Shown: piece after piece, positions 17,392 to 26,625 of the stretch
Layout of the letters: the number at the start of each line of letters is the position of its first letter
Numbering within the stretch: the first letter of the stretch is position 1
NCBI GenBank assembly: GCA_945861085.1
Contig: OX244046.1
Span: 62,001 to 126,000 of the forward strand
DNA length: 64,000 nt
Direction of reading: 5' to 3'
Source of the DNA: Clostridioides difficile_D
GTDB taxonomy: Bacteria > Bacillota > Clostridia > Peptostreptococcales > Peptostreptococcaceae
The notes under the pieces: model-generated
What the model was told of the DNA's origin: nothing
Database searches by the model: none
What the model saw: the letters and a program-made list of their open reading frames with translations, nothing else
Program-made: the position numbers and the translations under genes

Positions 17392-17873
17392 GAATAGGAT
17401 TAGGATATGATGTACACAAATTAACAGAGGATAGAAAACTTATAATAGGTGGAGTAGATATACCATATGATAAAGGTTTATTAGGCCACTCTGATGCTGA
17501 TGTATTGATACATGCAATAATGGATTCTATTTTAGGAGCTTTAGCTTTAGGAGATATAGGGAAGCATTTCCCAGATACAGATGAAGAATATAAGGGAGCA
17601 GATAGTATGAAATTATTAGAACATGTATATAATCTAATAACAAGCAAAGGATATAAAATTGGGAATATAGATAGTACTATAATTGCTCAAAGTCCTAAGA
17701 TAGCTCCGTATATTGAGATTATGAGAAATAATATATCAAAAGTTTTAAATACAAATATTGAAAATATAAACATAAAGGCAACTACAGAAGAAGGTCTTGG
17801 TTTTACAGGAGCAAAACAGGGTATAGCTTCACAAAGTATTTGTTTATTATTGTTGACAAGTCAGAATAATTAA
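17388..17873 (+). CDS. ispF: 2-C-methyl-D-erythritol 2,4-cyclodiphosphate synthase
   Basis: Cyclises CDP-ME 2-phosphate to MEcPP in the MEP pathway. The 161 residues are the normal trimeric IspF length. The zinc ligands Asp8 and His10 (GYDVHKL) and His42 (GHSDADVLIHAIMD) are intact, as are the GDIGKHFPDTD loop and the C-terminal KATTEEGLGFTG motif. It overlaps ispD by four bases. Confidence 0.96.
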   Translation: MRIGLGYDVHKLTEDRKLIIGGVDIPYDKGLLGHSDADVLIHAIMDSILGALALGDIGKHFPDTDEEYKGADSMKLLEHVYNLITSKGYKIGNIDSTIIAQSPKIAPYIEIMRNNISKVLNTNIENINIKATTEEGLGFTGAKQGIASQSICLLLLTSQNN

Positions 17874-17978
17874 TATATTATTAGTAATAAGTTTAATGGA
17901 TATTGAGTAATAGGCCTATATAGAATATCTATAATGTGTGAATTTAAATGAAATTAATATAAATATAAGACTAGCTAT

Positions 17979-18203
17979 GATAAAGAAATAGTAAAATGAT
18001 GAAATCTTCACAGAGAGAAAACGGTGGTGAGAGTTTTCAAGAGGAAGTCTTTGAACCTGTCTTTTAGCTTAAAGGTATAAAAATCTTTACGGTAGGAACC
18101 GTTATATTCCCAAAAGAGAGCTATTTATATAGCTAACTAGAGTGGTACCGCGGAAATCAAACCTTTCGTCTCTATACTTGTATAGAGATGAGAGGTTTTT
18201 TAT
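17979..18203 (+). ncRNA. T-box leader, proline-responsive
   Basis: A tRNA-sensing leader of proS. Stem I features are visible (AAATAGTAAA near 17987, CAGAGAG near 18010, GGTGGTGAGAG near 18022). The candidate specifier is CCT (Pro) in GAACCTGTC near 18052-18060. The conserved T-box sequence AGAGTGGTACCGCGG lies at 18139-18153. It ends in an 18-bp terminator stem (18159-18198) followed by a T-run. Uncharged tRNA-Pro should favour the antiterminator and switch proS on. The specifier codon is inferred from position and from the downstream gene. Confidence 0.92.
18159..18203 (+). terminator. T-box-controlled terminator
   Basis: AAACCTTTCGTCTCTATA pairs with TATAGAGATGAGAGGTTT (two G-U pairs) across a 4-nt loop and is followed by a T-run. 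Its 5' arm begins just after the T-box sequence, the usual competing arrangement. Confidence 0.9.
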
Positions 18204-18239
18204 ATTTTCAGGAAGTTAATATTCAGGAGGAATCTATTA

Positions 18240-19955
18240 ATGAAAATGTCAAAAATGTTTATGCCGACATTAAAAGAAATCCCAGCAGATGCTGAGATTA
18301 CAAGCCATCAATTAATGGTTAGGTCAGGAATGATTAAAAAAATGACTTCAGGGGTTTATAACCAATTACCAATGGGTCTAAGAGTGTTCAAAAAAATTGA
18401 ACAGATAATTAGAGAAGAATTAAATAAAAAAGATTGTCAAGAAATACTTTGTGCAGCTTTACTTCCTTCTGAATTATGGAAAGAGTCTGGAAGGTGGACT
18501 GCTATGGGTGAAGAAATGTTTAGACTAAAAGATAGAACAGAAAGAGAGTACTGTCTTGGACCAACACATGAAGAAGCCTTCACTGATATAATAAGACAAG
18601 AAATTACTTCATATAAACAATTGCCATTGAATTTGTATCAAATACAAGTAAAATATAGGGATGAAAGAAGACCAAGATTTGGTGTTATGAGAACTAAGAC
18701 TTTTACAATGAAGGATGCCTACAGTTTTGATGTAGATGATAAAGGTCTAGATAAATCATATCAAGATATGTTTGATGCATATGTAAGCATATTTGATAGA
18801 TGTGGATTAGAGAATAGCCCTGTACAGGCAGATTCAGGAGCTATAGGAGGCTCTACTTCAGCTGAATTTATGGTTAAGTCTGAAGTTGGTGAAGATGAAG
18901 TTGTATTTTGCAGTGGATGTGATTATGCAGCCAATGTAGAGAGAGCAGAATCTTGTAATGTAGTATCAGAAAAAGAAGATATGAAGGAATTGGAAGAAGC
19001 TCATACACCAGGAGCATGCACAATAAAAGAGTTAGTAGAGTTTTTAAAGACTTCTCCAGATAAGTTTGCTAAGACTTTAGTATATGAGGCAGATGGAAAA
19101 ACAGTTGTAGTTGTTGTAAGAGGAGATAGAGAAGTTAATGAAGTTAAAGTATCTAATGCTATAGGTTCTGTTGTAGAATTTGTTCTTGCTACAGATGATG
19201 TAGTGAGAAAAGTAACTAATGCAGAAGTAGGATTTGCAGGCCCAATAGGTATAAATGCTGATTATGTATTTATAGATAAAGAAATTGTTGAACAAAGAAA
19301 TATTGTTGTTGGGGCTAATAAAACTGAGTATCATATAAAGAATGCCAACTATGGAAGAGATTTTGAAGGAATAGTTGGAGATTTTAGAAATGTTCAAGAA
19401 GGTGACAAGTGCATAGTATGTGGGAATCCTCTTGAAATAGCTAGAGGTGTTGAAGTAGGACATATATTTAAACTAGGAACTAAATACTCAGAATCTATGA
19501 ATGCAAACTTCATAGATAAAGATGGAAAATCAAAACCTATAGTAATGGGATGTTATGGAATAGGTGTTGAAAGAACAGCAGCAGCTATAATTGAACAACA
19601 TAATGATGAGAAAGGTATAATATGGCCTTTGTCAGTAGCTCCATACCATGTTGTGATAGTTCCAGCAAATATGAAAAATGAGGAACAAATATCAATAGCT
19701 GAAAAGATATATAATGATTTACAAGCTATGGGTGTAGAAGTTTTATTAGATGACAGAGATGAAAGAATAGGTGTTAAATTCAATGATTCAGAATTAATAG
19801 GAATACCTATGAGAATTACAGTAGGTAAAAATATTAATGAAGGTAAAGTAGAATTTAAATTTAGACATAAAGAAGATAAAGAAATAATTGACATAGAAGA
19901 AATAAATGAAAAAGTAAAGGCAGAGTTTATCAGAAATAATGTTAGATTAGGATAG
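18240..19955 (+). CDS. proS: prolyl-tRNA synthetase, bacterial type with editing domain
   Basis: A class II synthetase of 571 residues, the usual length for bacterial ProRS. The catalytic core has motif 2 (YRDERRPRFGVMRTKTFTMKDAYSF) and motif 3 (MGCYGIGVERTAAA). Between them lies the INS editing domain (about residues 225-390) that removes mischarged Ala. The C-terminal part (VIVPANMKNEEQ...) binds the anticodon. AGGAGG is 9 bases before ATG 18240. The T-box directly upstream controls it by tRNA-Pro charging. The next gene encodes a second, structurally different ProRS. Confidence 0.96.
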   Translation: MKMSKMFMPTLKEIPADAEITSHQLMVRSGMIKKMTSGVYNQLPMGLRVFKKIEQIIREELNKKDCQEILCAALLPSELWKESGRWTAMGEEMFRLKDRTEREYCLGPTHEEAFTDIIRQEITSYKQLPLNLYQIQVKYRDERRPRFGVMRTKTFTMKDAYSFDVDDKGLDKSYQDMFDAYVSIFDRCGLENSPVQADSGAIGGSTSAEFMVKSEVGEDEVVFCSGCDYAANVERAESCNVVSEKEDMKELEEAHTPGACTIKELVEFLKTSPDKFAKTLVYEADGKTVVVVVRGDREVNEVKVSNAIGSVVEFVLATDDVVRKVTNAEVGFAGPIGINADYVFIDKEIVEQRNIVVGANKTEYHIKNANYGRDFEGIVGDFRNVQEGDKCIVCGNPLEIARGVEVGHIFKLGTKYSESMNANFIDKDGKSKPIVMGCYGIGVERTAAAIIEQHNDEKGIIWPLSVAPYHVVIVPANMKNEEQISIAEKIYNDLQAMGVEVLLDDRDERIGVKFNDSELIGIPMRITVGKNINEGKVEFKFRHKEDKEIIDIEEINEKVKAEFIRNNVRLG

Positions 19956-20001
19956 TAACTTAAAGAAGGCTATTATATAGATAATCAGAGTTGTACTTTA
20001 T

Positions 20002-20045
20002 AAACACCATTTTATCTATATAAAAAGATAAAATGGTGTTTTTTT
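20002..20045 (+). terminator. intrinsic terminator between the two proS genes
   Basis: A perfect 16-bp stem (AAACACCATTTTATCT at 20002-20017 with AGATAAAATGGTGTTT at 20026-20041) and T-run. It separates the T-box-controlled proS from the following ProRS gene. Confidence 0.9.
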
Positions 20046-20076
20046 ATAAAATATAATAAATGAGGAGGTAATTGAA

Positions 20077-21522
20077 ATGGCAAAAAATGAAAAACAATTT
20101 GTTGAAGAAATAACAAAAATGGAAGATGATTTCCCACAATGGTATACAGATGTAATAACTAAGACTGACTTAGTTGATTATGCACCAGTAAAAGGATTTA
20201 TGGTTGTAAAGCCATATGGATATGCTTTATGGGAAAAAATGCAAGACTTTATGGATAAAAAATTTAAAGAAACTGGACATAAAAACTGTTATTTCCCACT
20301 ATTAATACCAGAAAGTTTATTAAACAAAGAAGCAGAGCACGTTGAAGGTTTTGCTCCAGAAGTTGCATGGGTAACACATGGAGGAAATAAAAAATTAGAA
20401 GAAAGATTGTGTGTAAGACCTACTTCAGAGACTATAATATGTACAATGTATGCGAAATGGTTAAAATCATATAGAGAATTACCATATCTTTATAATCAAT
20501 GGTGCTCAGTTGTTAGATGGGAAAAATCAACTAGACCTTTCTTAAGAACATCAGAGTTTTTATGGCAAGAAGGTCATACATTACATGAAACAGCAGAAGA
20601 AGCACAAGAAGAAACAATACAACAATTAGAAGTATATAAAGCATTATGTGAAGAATTACTTGCAATGCCAGTTGTAGCTGGTCAAAAAAGTGAAAGTGAG
20701 AAGTTTGCAGGTGGTGAAAGAACATATACTATAGAAGCTATGATGCATGATGGTAAAGCATTACAATCAGGTACAAGTCACTTCTTAGGTCAACACTTTA
20801 CAAAAGCTTTTGATATTACTTTTGCTGATAGAGAAGGAAATTTAGCTAATCCATATCATACATCTTGGGGTGCATCTACAAGACTTATAGGTGGACTTAT
20901 AATGACTCATAGTGATAACAGAGGTCTAGTATTACCACCAAGAGTAGCTCCAATTCAAGTTGTTATAGTTCCTATAGCTGCTAAAAAAGGAAATGTAATG
21001 GAGACTGTTGATAAGATATATGCTGATTTAAAAGCTAAGGGAGTAGCTGTAGAAGTTGATGATAGAGATAATTATACAACTGGATGGAAATTTAATGAGT
21101 GGGAGATGAAAGGTGTTCCAGTAAGAATTGAAATTGGACCAAAAGATATAGAAAACAATCAAGCTATGATATTCAGAAGAGATACTTTAGAAAAGACTTC
21201 TATGCCTTTAGAAGGATTAGCTGATGCTGTATGTGATTTATTTGATGTTATACACAATGATATGTTTGAAAAAGCAAGAAAACATAGAGAAGACAATACA
21301 TCTGTAGTTGAAAATATGGATGAGTTTAGAAAAGCTTTAGAAGAAAAACCAGGATTCATCAAGACTATGTGGTGTGGAGATGCAGAATGTGAAGCTAAGA
21401 TTAAGGAAGAAACAGGAGCAACTATAAGATGCTTACCTTTTGAACAAGAAAACTTAGGTCATAAGTGTGTGTACTGTGGAAAAGAAGCAGATAGTATGGT
21501 TGTAATGGCAAAAGCTTACTAA
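20077..21522 (+). CDS. proS: prolyl-tRNA synthetase, eukaryote/archaeal-like type
   Basis: A 481-residue ProRS of the short type without the INS editing domain. It opens with FPQWYTDVITKTDLVDYAPVKGFMVVKPYG, characteristic of the archaeal/eukaryotic-like class, has motif 2 around QWCSVVRWEKSTRPFLRTSEF, and ends in the zinc-type C-terminal domain (CGDAECE...CLPFE...CVYCGKEA) ending in Tyr. It charges tRNA-Pro. AGGAGGT lies 8 bases before the ATG. It has no T-box of its own: only 31 bases follow the preceding terminator, so it is expressed either by read-through or from an unseen promoter in the proS end. Confidence 0.95.
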   Translation: MAKNEKQFVEEITKMEDDFPQWYTDVITKTDLVDYAPVKGFMVVKPYGYALWEKMQDFMDKKFKETGHKNCYFPLLIPESLLNKEAEHVEGFAPEVAWVTHGGNKKLEERLCVRPTSETIICTMYAKWLKSYRELPYLYNQWCSVVRWEKSTRPFLRTSEFLWQEGHTLHETAEEAQEETIQQLEVYKALCEELLAMPVVAGQKSESEKFAGGERTYTIEAMMHDGKALQSGTSHFLGQHFTKAFDITFADREGNLANPYHTSWGASTRLIGGLIMTHSDNRGLVLPPRVAPIQVVIVPIAAKKGNVMETVDKIYADLKAKGVAVEVDDRDNYTTGWKFNEWEMKGVPVRIEIGPKDIENNQAMIFRRDTLEKTSMPLEGLADAVCDLFDVIHNDMFEKARKHREDNTSVVENMDEFRKALEEKPGFIKTMWCGDAECEAKIKEETGATIRCLPFEQENLGHKCVYCGKEADSMVVMAKAY

Positions 21523-21540
21523 AATAAGACATTTAAATAA

Positions 21541-21583
21541 AAACTGGGATAGAAAGTATTTAACACTTTATCCCAGTTTTTAT
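21541..21583 (+). terminator. intrinsic terminator
   Basis: An 11-bp stem (AAACTGGGATA with TATCCCAGTTT), a loop that can fold further (AAGT/ACTT), and a T-rich tail, ending the ProRS transcript. Confidence 0.85.
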
Positions 21584-21960
21584 TTTTATGAGCAAAAAAA
21601 TCGTATTTGCAGATGTCTTATAAAATAACTTATAGATGCTTATATAAAAAGAATATAGTAGAGAACTATTTTTAATAATTATATATAATGAAAGAAAAAT
21701 ATATTTGTTATATAGATATACAATAAAGTAAATAATAAATATAAATGAATAGTAATAAAGAGTACTTTTAATTTTTAGAAAATAAATGGATTAAAAGAAA
21801 GATTTATGAAATTAAAACTAGGATTTTCTGATATAATAAACATGTGTATTTTTAAATAAAAAGGATATTATTATTAGATTTGATTAAAAATAAACTTGCA
21901 AAACAATGTACTAGTTTAATATTATAGTTATATTGAATAAAATATCAGGAGGAAGTAAAA
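21584..21960. other. gene-free AT-rich stretch before gltX
   Basis: I see no ORF or RNA structure. A TATAAT at about 21831 could be the -10 element of the gltX promoter, but no matching -35 is visible. AGGAGGA directly precedes the gltX start. Confidence 0.4.
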
Positions 21961-23442
21961 ATGAATGTAAGAGTAAGGTTTGCACCAAGTCCAACGGGAT
22001 TTGTACATATAGGTAGTTTAAGAACTGCTTTATACAACTATTTATTTGCAAAAAAAATGGGCGGAGAATATATATTAAGAGTAGAAGATACAGACCAAAG
22101 TAGATTAGTAGAAGGTGCTATAGAGAATATGCTTAATGCTATGAAATGGGCTGGTGTCAATCATGATGAAGGTGTTATATTAGATGATAGTGGAAAAGTA
22201 GTGCAAAAAGGAGAATATGGTCCATATATTCAATCACAGAGATTAGATATATACCAAGAATATATAAAGCAACTTTTAGACAGTGGAAAGGCTTATTACT
22301 GTTTCTGTACAAAAGAAAGACTAGACGAAGTAAGAGATGCTCAAAGAGCAGCAGGAGAAACTGCTAAATATGATGGTCATTGTAAGAATCTTTCTAAAGA
22401 AGAAGTAGAAGCAAATATAAAAGCAGGAATACCATATGTTATAAGATTAAGGTTGCCAGAGAATCATACAATTAAGTTTACAGATTTAGTTAGAGGAGAT
22501 ATGGAATTCAATACTAATGACTTAGATGACCAAGTATTAATGAAAACAGATGGATTTCCAACTTATCATTTTGCAGTAGTTGTTGATGACTATTTAATGA
22601 AAATCACACATGTGATAAGAGGAGAAGAGTGGGTATCATCTACTCCAAAACATGTTTACTTATACGAAGCTTTTGGATGGGAAGCACCTGTCTTTGTGCA
22701 TTTACCAAATATACTTAATAAAGAAAAGAAAAAATTAAGTAAAAGACAAGGTGATGTAGCAGTTGAAGACTTCAAGAAAAAAGGATATTTACCAGAAGGT
22801 TTGGTAAACTATGTAGCATTAGTTGGTTGGTCTCCAGAAGATAATCAAGAGTTGTTTACAATGGAAGAATTAGAAAAAGCCTTCTCTGTAGAAAGAGTAT
22901 CTAAAAGTGGTGGAGTATTCGATACTGAAAAGTTAAACTGGGTTAATCAGCACTATATAAAAGATGGTGATGATGCTTATCTAACAGATTTAGCAATACC
23001 ATTTTTAATAGAAGATGGATTTATAACAGAAGAAGAAGTTACTAGTAAGTATGATTTTTTAAAGAGTATGATATCAGTGCTTAAAGAGAAATTACAATAT
23101 GTAAAAGAAGTTACTGAACATGCAGGTATATTTTTTGGAGATAAAATAGATGTAGAAACTGAAGAAGGAAGTGAGTTCTTAAAATTAGAACATATACCTA
23201 CTTTAATAGATGCTTTGCAAGAAAAAATAGAAAAAGCAGATGTATTAGATGCTGAGTTTGTTCAAGCTATGCTTAAAGAAATACAAAAAGAGTACAAAAT
23301 AAAAGGAAAAAATTTATTTATGGGTTCAAGAATAATTTTGACAGGGCAAATGCATGGCCCAGATTTACCAAAAGTAATGGAGGTTTTGGGAAAAGAAACT
23401 TGCTTAAATAGAATAGCTTATGTAAAAAATAATATATTATAG
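21961..23442 (+). CDS. gltX: glutamyl-tRNA synthetase
   Basis: A class I synthetase of 493 residues. The HIGH-type signature is FAPSPTGFVHIGSLRTALYN (about 7-26) and the KMSKS-type loop is KKLSKRQGDVAVEDF near residue 257. It charges tRNA-Glu, and in many Firmicutes also tRNA-Gln for later amidation by GatCAB; which tRNAs it uses here cannot be read. ATG 21961 follows a good AGGAGGA. It stands alone between terminators. Confidence 0.96.
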   Translation: MNVRVRFAPSPTGFVHIGSLRTALYNYLFAKKMGGEYILRVEDTDQSRLVEGAIENMLNAMKWAGVNHDEGVILDDSGKVVQKGEYGPYIQSQRLDIYQEYIKQLLDSGKAYYCFCTKERLDEVRDAQRAAGETAKYDGHCKNLSKEEVEANIKAGIPYVIRLRLPENHTIKFTDLVRGDMEFNTNDLDDQVLMKTDGFPTYHFAVVVDDYLMKITHVIRGEEWVSSTPKHVYLYEAFGWEAPVFVHLPNILNKEKKKLSKRQGDVAVEDFKKKGYLPEGLVNYVALVGWSPEDNQELFTMEELEKAFSVERVSKSGGVFDTEKLNWVNQHYIKDGDDAYLTDLAIPFLIEDGFITEEEVTSKYDFLKSMISVLKEKLQYVKEVTEHAGIFFGDKIDVETEEGSEFLKLEHIPTLIDALQEKIEKADVLDAEFVQAMLKEIQKEYKIKGKNLFMGSRIILTGQMHGPDLPKVMEVLGKETCLNRIAYVKNNIL

Positions 23443-23447
23443 TCATA

Positions 23448-23479
23448 AAAGTCCGCTAATTTAGAAGCGGACTTTTTTT
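23448..23479 (+). terminator. intrinsic terminator after gltX
   Basis: A perfect 10-bp stem (AAAGTCCGCT with AGCGGACTTT), 8-nt loop and eight-T tail, beginning 6 bases after the gltX stop codon. Confidence 0.92.
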
Positions 23480-23662
23480 GTGTTAGTATTTGATGAAAAT
23501 ATCTGCTTAAGAAAATGAAGGTATTTAAGGTAATAAATTTAATATATAAAAAGCAAAGCAAAAATATAAATAAAATATGAATAATAAACTAATAAAATAT
23601 TAAGCATAGAAAAAGGGAATCTATTATTTTAGTTTGATTTAATTATTAAGGGGGTAATTACT

Positions 23663-23818
23663 ATGTATAGTAATATGGATGATGTTAAAAAGGAATTAAA
23701 GGAGCTATGCTTAGAATATGTTACAATTTTAGAAAAATTAAAAGATGAAAAAATGATTACAGAAGAAACTTTTGAAAAATGTTCTTCTCAAAAAAAGATA
23801 TTTTTAGAAGAGCAATAG
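23663..23818 (+). CDS. small protein of unknown function (51 residues)
   Basis: A short frame starting ATG 23663, preceded by AAGGGGG 8 bases upstream, coding MYSNMDDVKKELKELCLEYV and ending KKIFLEEQ before TAG. It is charged and looks fully helical (heptad-like Val/Leu/Leu/Tyr/Ile/Leu spacing), with two Cys (16 and 40). It has no signal peptide or membrane segment. It stands alone between the gltX terminator and cysS. The good ribosome binding site and amphipathic pattern support a real gene. I do not recognise the family; it resembles short Spo0E-like helical hairpins in size, but the SxxxD signature is absent. Confidence 0.6.
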   Translation: MYSNMDDVKKELKELCLEYVTILEKLKDEKMITEETFEKCSSQKKIFLEEQ

Positions 23819-23953
23819 AGAATAGTATTATTATGTAGTTTGAAAGATAGTATGAAAAATGATAGTAATACTATTATTTATTGCAATTTTCAACTATAAT
23901 ATAATATATAATGTTAAGAAAATAATTTATAAAAATATAGTGAGGTGATGAGT

Positions 23954-25351
23954 GTGAAAGTTTATAATACATTGACTAGAACAAAAGAAGAATTTGTTCC
24001 ATTAGAAGAAGGAAAGGTAAAAATGTATGTGTGTGGTCCAACAGTGTATAACTATATACATATAGGTAATGCAAGACCATTTATAATATTTGATACTCTA
24101 AGAAGGTATTTAGAGTATAGAGGATATGATGTAACCTATGTACAAAATTTTACAGATGTTGATGATAAGATTATAAATAGAAGCCACGAAGAAGGAATAT
24201 CTCCAGAAGAAGTTGCTACTAAGTATATAAAAGAATATTTTGTAGATTGTGATGGATTAGGAATAAAAAGAGCTACTGTTCATCCTCAGGTTACAGATAA
24301 CATACAACAGATTATAGATTTTATAAAAGAGTTAGAAGATAAGGGATATGCATATGCAGTAAATGGCGATGTATATTTTGATACAAATAAGTTTGAAGGG
24401 TATGGAAAGCTTTCAGGTCAAAAACAAGAAGATTTAGAAGCAGGAGCAAGAATTGAAGTTAATGACCAAAAAAGACATCCTATGGACTTTGTTCTTTGGA
24501 AAGCAAAAAAAGAAGGTGAGCCAGGATGGGATAGTCCTTGGGGAGAAGGAAGACCAGGATGGCATATAGAATGTTCTGTTATGTCTAAGAGATACTTAGG
24601 TGAAACAATTGACATACATGCAGGTGGTCAAGATTTAACATTCCCACACCATGAAAACGAAATAGCTCAAAGTGAAGCTAGAAGTGGAAAAATATTCTCA
24701 AAATATTGGATGCATAATGGATATATAAATATAAATGATGAAAAGATGAGTAAATCAAAAGGTAATTTCTTTACAGTAAGAGATATATCAAAACTATATG
24801 ATTTAGAGATAGTAAGATTTTTCATGTTATCAGCACATTATAGAAATCCAGTAAACTTTAGTGATGAGATGTTAAATCAAGCTAAAGCTGGTCTGGAAAG
24901 GCTATATAATACTAAAGAAAAATTAGAATTTATACTAAGTAATTTAAAAGCCTCTTCTTTAACAGAAAAAGAAGTAGAACTTGTTAAAGAATTAGATAAC
25001 TTTAGACAAAAGTTCATAGATGCTATGGATGATGATGTTAATACAGCAGATGCAGTAAGTGTAATATTTGAATTAGCTAAGTTAATAAATTCTAATGTAG
25101 ATGAAAACTCTTCTTTAGAGTTTGCTAAAAAATGTTTAGACGAATTTAATGAACTTACAGGAGTATTAAATATTGTAAATAAGAAAAAAGATACTGTATT
25201 AGATAAGGACATTGAAGAATTGATACAAAAAAGAACTGATGCAAAGAAAAATAAAGAATTCCAATTAGCAGATGATATAAGACAACAATTATTAGATATG
25301 GGAATTGTATTAGAAGACACAAGACAAGGTGTTAAGTGGAAAAGGATATAA
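23954..25351 (+). CDS. cysS: cysteinyl-tRNA synthetase
   Basis: A class I synthetase of 465 residues. It begins MKVYNTLTRTKEEF and has the zinc site Cys (YVCGPTVYN), the HIGH-type motif IHIGNARPF, GGQDLTFPHHENE, and the KMSKSKGN loop. I choose GTG 23954 because TGAGGTGA sits 5 bases before it; the upstream in-frame GTG and ATG overlap the ribosome binding site. It ends 2 bases before mrnC, so the two are coupled. Confidence 0.95.
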   Translation: MKVYNTLTRTKEEFVPLEEGKVKMYVCGPTVYNYIHIGNARPFIIFDTLRRYLEYRGYDVTYVQNFTDVDDKIINRSHEEGISPEEVATKYIKEYFVDCDGLGIKRATVHPQVTDNIQQIIDFIKELEDKGYAYAVNGDVYFDTNKFEGYGKLSGQKQEDLEAGARIEVNDQKRHPMDFVLWKAKKEGEPGWDSPWGEGRPGWHIECSVMSKRYLGETIDIHAGGQDLTFPHHENEIAQSEARSGKIFSKYWMHNGYININDEKMSKSKGNFFTVRDISKLYDLEIVRFFMLSAHYRNPVNFSDEMLNQAKAGLERLYNTKEKLEFILSNLKASSLTEKEVELVKELDNFRQKFIDAMDDDVNTADAVSVIFELAKLINSNVDENSSLEFAKKCLDEFNELTGVLNIVNKKKDTVLDKDIEELIQKRTDAKKNKEFQLADDIRQQLLDMGIVLEDTRQGVKWKRI

Positions 25352-25353
25352 AA

Positions 25354-25749
25354 ATGGAAAAAACTGAATTAGTTACTATGTCACCACTAGTTTTAGCATA
25401 CTTAGGTGATACAGTGTATGAAACATATATAAGAGAACATTTGATTAGACAAAATACACAAAAAAAAGTTAATGATTTGCATAAACTAGCTATAAAGTAT
25501 GTAAAAGCTAAAGCTCAAGCAACAATAATTCATGAAATTGAAATTGAATTAACTGAGGAAGAGAGTAAAATTTATAAAAGGGGAAGAAATCAAAAATCAA
25601 ATACTTCTCCTAAAAACGCAGATATTATAGACTATAAACATGCAACTGGGTTTGAGGCATTAGTTGGATATTTGTATTTAAATAATGAAATAGAGAGACT
25701 TCAATATATTATCAATAAAGGAATCAAAATTATTGAAAGAGATATGTAA
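25354..25749 (+). CDS. mrnC: Mini-ribonuclease III
   Basis: A 131-residue dimeric RNase III-like nuclease lacking a double-stranded-RNA-binding domain; in Bacillus it matures the ends of 23S rRNA precursor. The family signature SPLVLAYLGDTVYETYIREHL holds the catalytic Asp, with a second acidic site in ATGFEALVGYLYL. ATG 25354 is chosen because AAAGGA lies 7 bases upstream, and this start gives the usual length; the GTG at 25336 lies inside cysS. The cysS-mrnC-rlmB order is conserved in Firmicutes. Confidence 0.93.
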   Translation: MEKTELVTMSPLVLAYLGDTVYETYIREHLIRQNTQKKVNDLHKLAIKYVKAKAQATIIHEIEIELTEEESKIYKRGRNQKSNTSPKNADIIDYKHATGFEALVGYLYLNNEIERLQYIINKGIKIIERDM

Positions 25750-25758
25750 ATATTAAAG

Positions 25759-25799
25759 AGTGTTGTCTTAATAATAAGTAATAAGGCAACACTTTTTTT
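25759..25799 (+). terminator. intrinsic terminator after mrnC
   Basis: A 12-bp stem with one G-U pair (AGTGTTGTCTTA with TAAGGCAACACT) and a T7 tail, just after the mrnC stop. Confidence 0.9.
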
Positions 25800-25854
25800 A
25801 TAACTAATGTATAATAAATATATAGAAATTAGCATTGAGAAAGGATAAGAATTT

Positions 25855-26613
25855 ATGAAAGTAAAATTAATATCACATACACCTGAACCAGAAAAAGTAA
25901 TAGCTATGGCAGCTAAGCTATGTTATTCACCAGTTGGAACAGACGAAATAGAAAAAGACTTAACAGATGAAAGTATAGAGAAATTTTTAAATATGTTATT
26001 AAGTATAGGTCATGGGTCAATATTAGAACATGCTTCATTTACATTTTCAATAGAAGGTATTTCAAGAGCTTGTTCACATCAAATTGTTAGACATCGTATA
26101 GCTAGTTTTTCACAACAAAGTCAAAGATATGTTAAATTAGAACAATTTGAGTACATAATTCCTCCAGAAATAGAAAAAATAGAAAATGCAAAAGAGTTAT
26201 TTATAAACTCAATGAAAAAAGACCAAGAGAATTATGATAAGTTAGTTGAGATATTGTTTGAAAATCATTATAATGACCTAATAAAAGATGGTAAAAATGA
26301 GAAAACAGCAAAAAGACAGGCTGAAAAGAAAGCAATAGAAGATGCTAGATATGTGTTTCCAAATGCATGTGAAACAAAGATGGTATTTACTATAAATGCT
26401 AGAAGTTTATTTAATTTCTTTGAACATAGATGCTGTGAAAGAGCACAATGGGAAATAAGAAATTTAGCTGTAGAAATGTTAAGAGAGGTTAAAAAGGTTG
26501 CTCCTATATTATTCAAAAAAACTGGTCCAAGCTGTGTAAATGGTAGTTGTCCAGAAGGAACTATGACTTGTGGAGATATAGTTCAAGTTAGAGAAAAATT
26601 TAAGGCCTTGTAG
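25855..26613 (+). CDS. thyX: FAD-dependent thymidylate synthase
   Basis: Makes dTMP from dUMP with methylene-tetrahydrofolate and NADPH through FAD. The ThyX signature RHRX7S is intact (Arg79, His80, Arg81 and Ser89 in RHRIASFSQQSQR). Conserved LSIGHGSILEHASFTF and FFEHRCCERAQWEIR segments flank it. The 252 residues fit the family. GAAAGGATAAG precedes the ATG. No thyA is in the window. It begins a run with rlmB, rae1 and sigH. Confidence 0.95.
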   Translation: MKVKLISHTPEPEKVIAMAAKLCYSPVGTDEIEKDLTDESIEKFLNMLLSIGHGSILEHASFTFSIEGISRACSHQIVRHRIASFSQQSQRYVKLEQFEYIIPPEIEKIENAKELFINSMKKDQENYDKLVEILFENHYNDLIKDGKNEKTAKRQAEKKAIEDARYVFPNACETKMVFTINARSLFNFFEHRCCERAQWEIRNLAVEMLREVKKVAPILFKKTGPSCVNGSCPEGTMTCGDIVQVREKFKAL

Positions 26614-26625
26614 GAGGTGAATAGT

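Noticed and set aside
17903..17935. TTGAGT and TATAAT upstream of the proline T-box as a promoter
   Set aside because: The spacer is 21 bp, too long for sigma-A; only the -10 is good.
21831..21836. TATAAT before gltX as a full promoter
   Set aside because: No plausible -35 hexamer at 16-18 bp, so only a possible -10 can be stated.
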